NCBI GenBank assembly: GCA_036506155.1
Contig: DASXSF010000010.1
Coordinates: 1-25,929 of the forward strand
DNA from: DASXRA01 sp036506155
GTDB taxonomy: Bacteria > Actinomycetota > Actinomycetes > Mycobacteriales > Jatrophihabitantaceae
Direction: 5' to 3'
DNA: 25,929 bases
The notes beneath the pieces were generated by a model. That model saw nothing but the letters and a program-made list of their open reading frames with translations, did no database searches and was not told where the DNA came from. Positions 23,917-25,929 of this stretch are shown in pieces. Made by a program: the position numbers and the translations under genes. The first letter of the stretch is position 1. The number at the start of each line of letters is the position of its first letter.

Positions 23917-25158
23917 GTGATGCCCGGGCTCGCCAGCGGTGATCCGCATGCCGCTGCGTACGGTCTGCAGGCCATTGCCGGCGCCGAGCGGTGGGACGGC
24001 CGATTCGTCGACGCATTTGACCTTGCCAGCCAGGCGGCGGAGCAGCTCGGGCATGCAGGCTCGATCTTCGACGCCCAGCTCGATCCACACATCATCCGCG
24101 CGAACTGCCTCGTCGAACTCGACCGCATGAACGAGGCGACGGACGCGTACGCCGACGACCTGACGCTCGCGGAAGCCGGCGTAGGGACGTTCTTTCTGGC
24201 CTTCCACCACCTCTCAGTCGCCCGCATGCATTTCCTTTCAGGCTCGTGGGACGACGCCCCCACCGAGATCGATGCGGCGCGTCAGGCCCCCGACCATCTC
24301 GGGTACGCACTGCACCTCGACGGTCTCGCGACCGTGATCGCGGTGCATCGCGGTGATCGCGCCGCCACGGCTCGGCTCAACGGGTCCCTTCATCGACCGT
24401 TGCCTACCGGCTCGATGCGCCATACCCTCGATGACCGATCGTGGGGCCGGAGCCTTGCGGCACTCGCCGATGGCGACGCAGCAGAGGCGTACGCCGTGCT
24501 GGCGTCCGCGTGGATCGACTGCGTCGCAGGCAAGCGTGAGTTCTGCGGGCACTACCTGCTGCCCGGTCTGGTCGCGCTAGGCATAGCGGGCGGCCACGCC
24601 GCGGCTGCGAGTGAAGCGGTCGCCGTGCTGAACCGCTATATGCGCGATCGACCCGGCCCCGCGATGCATCGGTCCGCAGCGTTCGCCGGCGCGCTGGTCA
24701 ATGCCGATGCCGCGCAACTGCTGCGCGTCGCCGACGACTACGCCGCCGCGGGACGGCCCCTCTTCGAGGCGGAGGCTCGCGAGCAGGCCGCGGTGCTGCT
24801 CGCTGCGGGCGGTGACAGCAGCGACGCGCGCCGGCACCTCGACGTCGCGCTGGAACGCTACGGAACGCTCGACGCGCACTGGGACGCGGCACGAGCGATC
24901 GCGCGGCTACGCCGGTACGGAATCCGCCGCGGAGTTCACGGTCAGCGCGGCCGGCCGAAGACGGGCTGGACGGCGCTGACCCCGACCGAGCAGAAGATCG
25001 CGAAGTTCGTATCCGGCGGCATGTCCAACCCGGACATCGCGGCGCGGACGTTCACCTCTCGTCGCACCGTCCAATTCCACGTCTCGAACATCCTCACCAA
25101 ACTCGAACTGACGTCCCGCGTCGAGCTTGCCGCACTTGTCGCCCGCCAATCCCGCTGA
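23917..25158 (+). CDS. LuxR-type regulator with TPR-like region, lacking the N-terminal ATPase
   Basis: This frame of 413 residues has helical, TPR-like repeats through most of its length (about 5-330) and a C-terminal LuxR helix-turn-helix (about 348-405: LTPTEQKIAKFVSGGMSNPD, then IAARTFTSRRTVQFHVSNIL). It resembles the C-terminal half of the large MalT/LAL regulators (about 900 residues), which carry an N-terminal AAA/NTPase domain. Here that domain is absent: an in-frame stop at 23875-23877 and the upstream LysR gene leave no room. It may be a 5'-truncated remnant or a shortened, working regulator. The start is GTG 23917 or ATG 23920, behind GGAGGCGG at slightly long spacing. Confidence 0.75.
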   Translation: MMPGLASGDPHAAAYGLQAIAGAERWDGRFVDAFDLASQAAEQLGHAGSIFDAQLDPHIIRANCLVELDRMNEATDAYADDLTLAEAGVGTFFLAFHHLSVARMHFLSGSWDDAPTEIDAARQAPDHLGYALHLDGLATVIAVHRGDRAATARLNGSLHRPLPTGSMRHTLDDRSWGRSLAALADGDAAEAYAVLASAWIDCVAGKREFCGHYLLPGLVALGIAGGHAAAASEAVAVLNRYMRDRPGPAMHRSAAFAGALVNADAAQLLRVADDYAAAGRPLFEAEAREQAAVLLAAGGDSSDARRHLDVALERYGTLDAHWDAARAIARLRRYGIRRGVHGQRGRPKTGWTALTPTEQKIAKFVSGGMSNPDIAARTFTSRRTVQFHVSNILTKLELTSRVELAALVARQSR

Positions 25159-25187
25159 GCCGGTTCAGGCCATCTGGCTGCCGCTAT

Positions 25188-25259
25188 TTCCGGGCCGCGG
25201 CATTCGGCAAGGCAGGCATCCGCAGCGGACAGGCCTGGTGATCACTGCGCGGCCCGGAA
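25188..25259. terminator. 12-bp perfect inverted repeat after the LuxR-type gene
   Basis: TTCCGGGCCGCG (25188-25199) and CGCGGCCCGGAA (25248-25259) are exact reverse complements with a 48-nt loop. It begins 30 nt after the stop at 25158, a fitting place for a terminator. The long loop and missing U-tract leave open an operator or a leader structure for the next gene. Confidence 0.4.
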
Positions 25260-25292
25260 GGCCGGTACAGTGTTTCGGTCCTCTAGGAATTT

Positions 25293-25305
25293 AGTACTAC
25301 GTACT
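25293..25305. promoter_or_regulatory. AT-rich dyad AGTAC-TAC-GTACT upstream of the leader ORF
   Basis: This 13-bp element has 5-bp arms around TAC and lies in the only AT-rich stretch of the intergenic region (about 25281-25310). It is directly upstream of the AGGAAAGGA ribosome site, so it could be an operator or overlap the promoter. Confidence 0.35.
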
Positions 25306-25323
25306 TTGTAGGAAAGGACAAGC

Positions 25324-25374
25324 ATGCATATGACCAGGACGCGCTTGCACGTTGCGAATCCCCTAATCACATGA
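25324..25374 (+). CDS. 16-codon leader ORF overlapping the methyltransferase start
   Basis: ATG 25324 follows an excellent ribosome site (AGGAAAGGA at 25310-25318, 5 nt spacing) and opens a 16-codon frame reading MHMTRTRLHVANPLIT. Its TGA (25372-25374) overlaps the methyltransferase ATG (25371) as ATGA. The methyltransferase frame itself has no ribosome site and no other start codon just upstream, so it probably depends on translation of this leader. The peptide has two His and two Arg codons but no run that would suggest amino-acid attenuation. Confidence 0.5.
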   Translation: MHMTRTRLHVANPLIT

Positions 25375-25929
25375 AGCACGTCGGCGGCGGTACCGGGCAC
25401 GCCGACCTGAGGTCGCCGATCGAACCGGACGCCATCTACGAGCGCCGGTTCAGCAACGAGATCCTGGGCCGAGAGAAGCTCTGGAAGATCCTGGTGGAGA
25501 ACTTCTTCCAGCGTTACGTGCGGCCCGAGGACATCGTGCTCGACATGCCCTGCGGGTACGCGCAATTCATCAACAACGTGCGGTGCCTCAAGAAGTTCGG
25601 GCTTGACGTCAACCCGGCCTCGGCGACGTTCGTCAGCTCGGACGTCGAGTTCGTGCAGTCTTCGTCGACGCGCACTCCGTTCGCCGCCGAGACCATGGAC
25701 GTGATATTCATCAGCAACTTCTTCGAGCATCTGAGCCGCGACGACATCGTGGCCACGATCAGGGAGTGTTACCGAATCGTCCGCCCTGGCGGACGCGTGC
25801 TGGTGCTACAGCCGAACATACGATTCGCCTACCGCGACTACTGGATGTTCCTCGACCACATCACCCCGGTCGACGACCGGATGCTGGAAGAGGCGTTCGA
25901 GCTCAACGCGCTGAAGCTGACCGAGCGCA
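25371..25929 (+). CDS. Class I SAM-dependent methyltransferase (partial, runs off the window)
   Basis: The first 186 residues are present. The SAM-binding motif I is VLDMPCGYAQFIN (about 56-68), where most relatives have VLDLGCGxG. Motif II-like FGLDVNPAS (about 78-86) carries the acidic residue expected to hold the ribose. DVIFISNFFEHLSRDDI (about 110-126) and YRIVRPGGRVLVLQPN (about 134-149) complete a Methyltransf_11-like fold. Such proteins often sit in surface-glycan clusters, but the neighbours beyond 25929 are unseen. Its ATG lies inside an ATGA overlap with the 16-codon leader ORF. The acceptor is unknown. Confidence 0.85.
   Translation, partial: MKHVGGGTGHADLRSPIEPDAIYERRFSNEILGREKLWKILVENFFQRYVRPEDIVLDMPCGYAQFINNVRCLKKFGLDVNPASATFVSSDVEFVQSSSTRTPFAAETMDVIFISNFFEHLSRDDIVATIRECYRIVRPGGRVLVLQPNIRFAYRDYWMFLDHITPVDDRMLEEAFELNALKLTER

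Noticed and set aside
25242..25730. 162-codon minus-strand frame at the right edge
   Set aside because: It is antisense to the methyltransferase, whose SAM-binding motifs are clear on the plus strand.

Overview
The window is high-GC DNA (roughly two thirds G+C by eye) with GTG starts, ATGA stop/start overlaps and actinobacterial families: a SigE-type ECF sigma factor, PucR regulators, HdeD/BON stress proteins and a three-helix-bundle protein. It most likely comes from an Actinomycetota chromosome. The genus cannot be fixed from the sequence alone. No tRNA, rRNA, CRISPR array, IS element or phage gene was seen. The window ends inside a methyltransferase gene.

Layout. (1) 1-3023: on the minus strand, an ECF sigma factor overlaps a membrane anti-sigma-like protein by 4 nt; after a 374-bp gap with two abutting inverted repeats comes a zinc-ribbon/Ig-like protein, followed by a strong 12-bp hairpin. 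(2) about 3341-4696: a stand-alone LanC-like cyclase with a Cys-Cys-Gly zinc motif, ending 3 bp from a convergent LysR gene. (3) 4700-7960: the LysR regulator diverges from a DUF1275 membrane protein, a VIT1/CCC1-family transporter gene broken by an out-of-frame internal deletion, and a 3-hydroxyisobutyrate-dehydrogenase-like oxidoreductase. (4) 7995-15852: a polyhydroxyalkanoate (PHA) locus. Acyl-CoA ligase, PHA synthase, acyl-CoA dehydrogenase and PHA depolymerase are tightly packed on the plus strand and bracketed by two different PucR regulators. (5) 15966-18083: a small stress group of a three-helix-bundle protein, a triple BON protein, a coiled-coil protein and an HdeD membrane protein. 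(6) 18338-22781: a minus-strand run of DUF302 protein, DHA2-type MFS exporter, a small ORF coupled to the next start, and glycogen debranching enzyme GlgX. A LysR gene diverges from it across a perfect 19-bp dyad. (7) 23917-25929: a TPR/LuxR-type regulator lacking the usual N-terminal ATPase, an inverted repeat, then a 16-codon leader ORF overlapping the start of a class I methyltransferase that runs off the window.

How the parts fit. The PHA block holds both making and breaking of polymer: the synthase has its Cys-Asp-His triad and the depolymerase its Ser-Asp-His triad, while the ligase and dehydrogenase could feed or drain acyl-CoA. No phaA, phaB or phaJ is present, so precursor supply must lie elsewhere. 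With GlgX nearby the region leans towards carbon storage, stress and membrane functions. The best candidates for something new are the orphan CCG-type LanC protein, the two-regulator PHA operon, the leader ORF before the methyltransferase and the DUF302-exporter-sORF-GlgX string.
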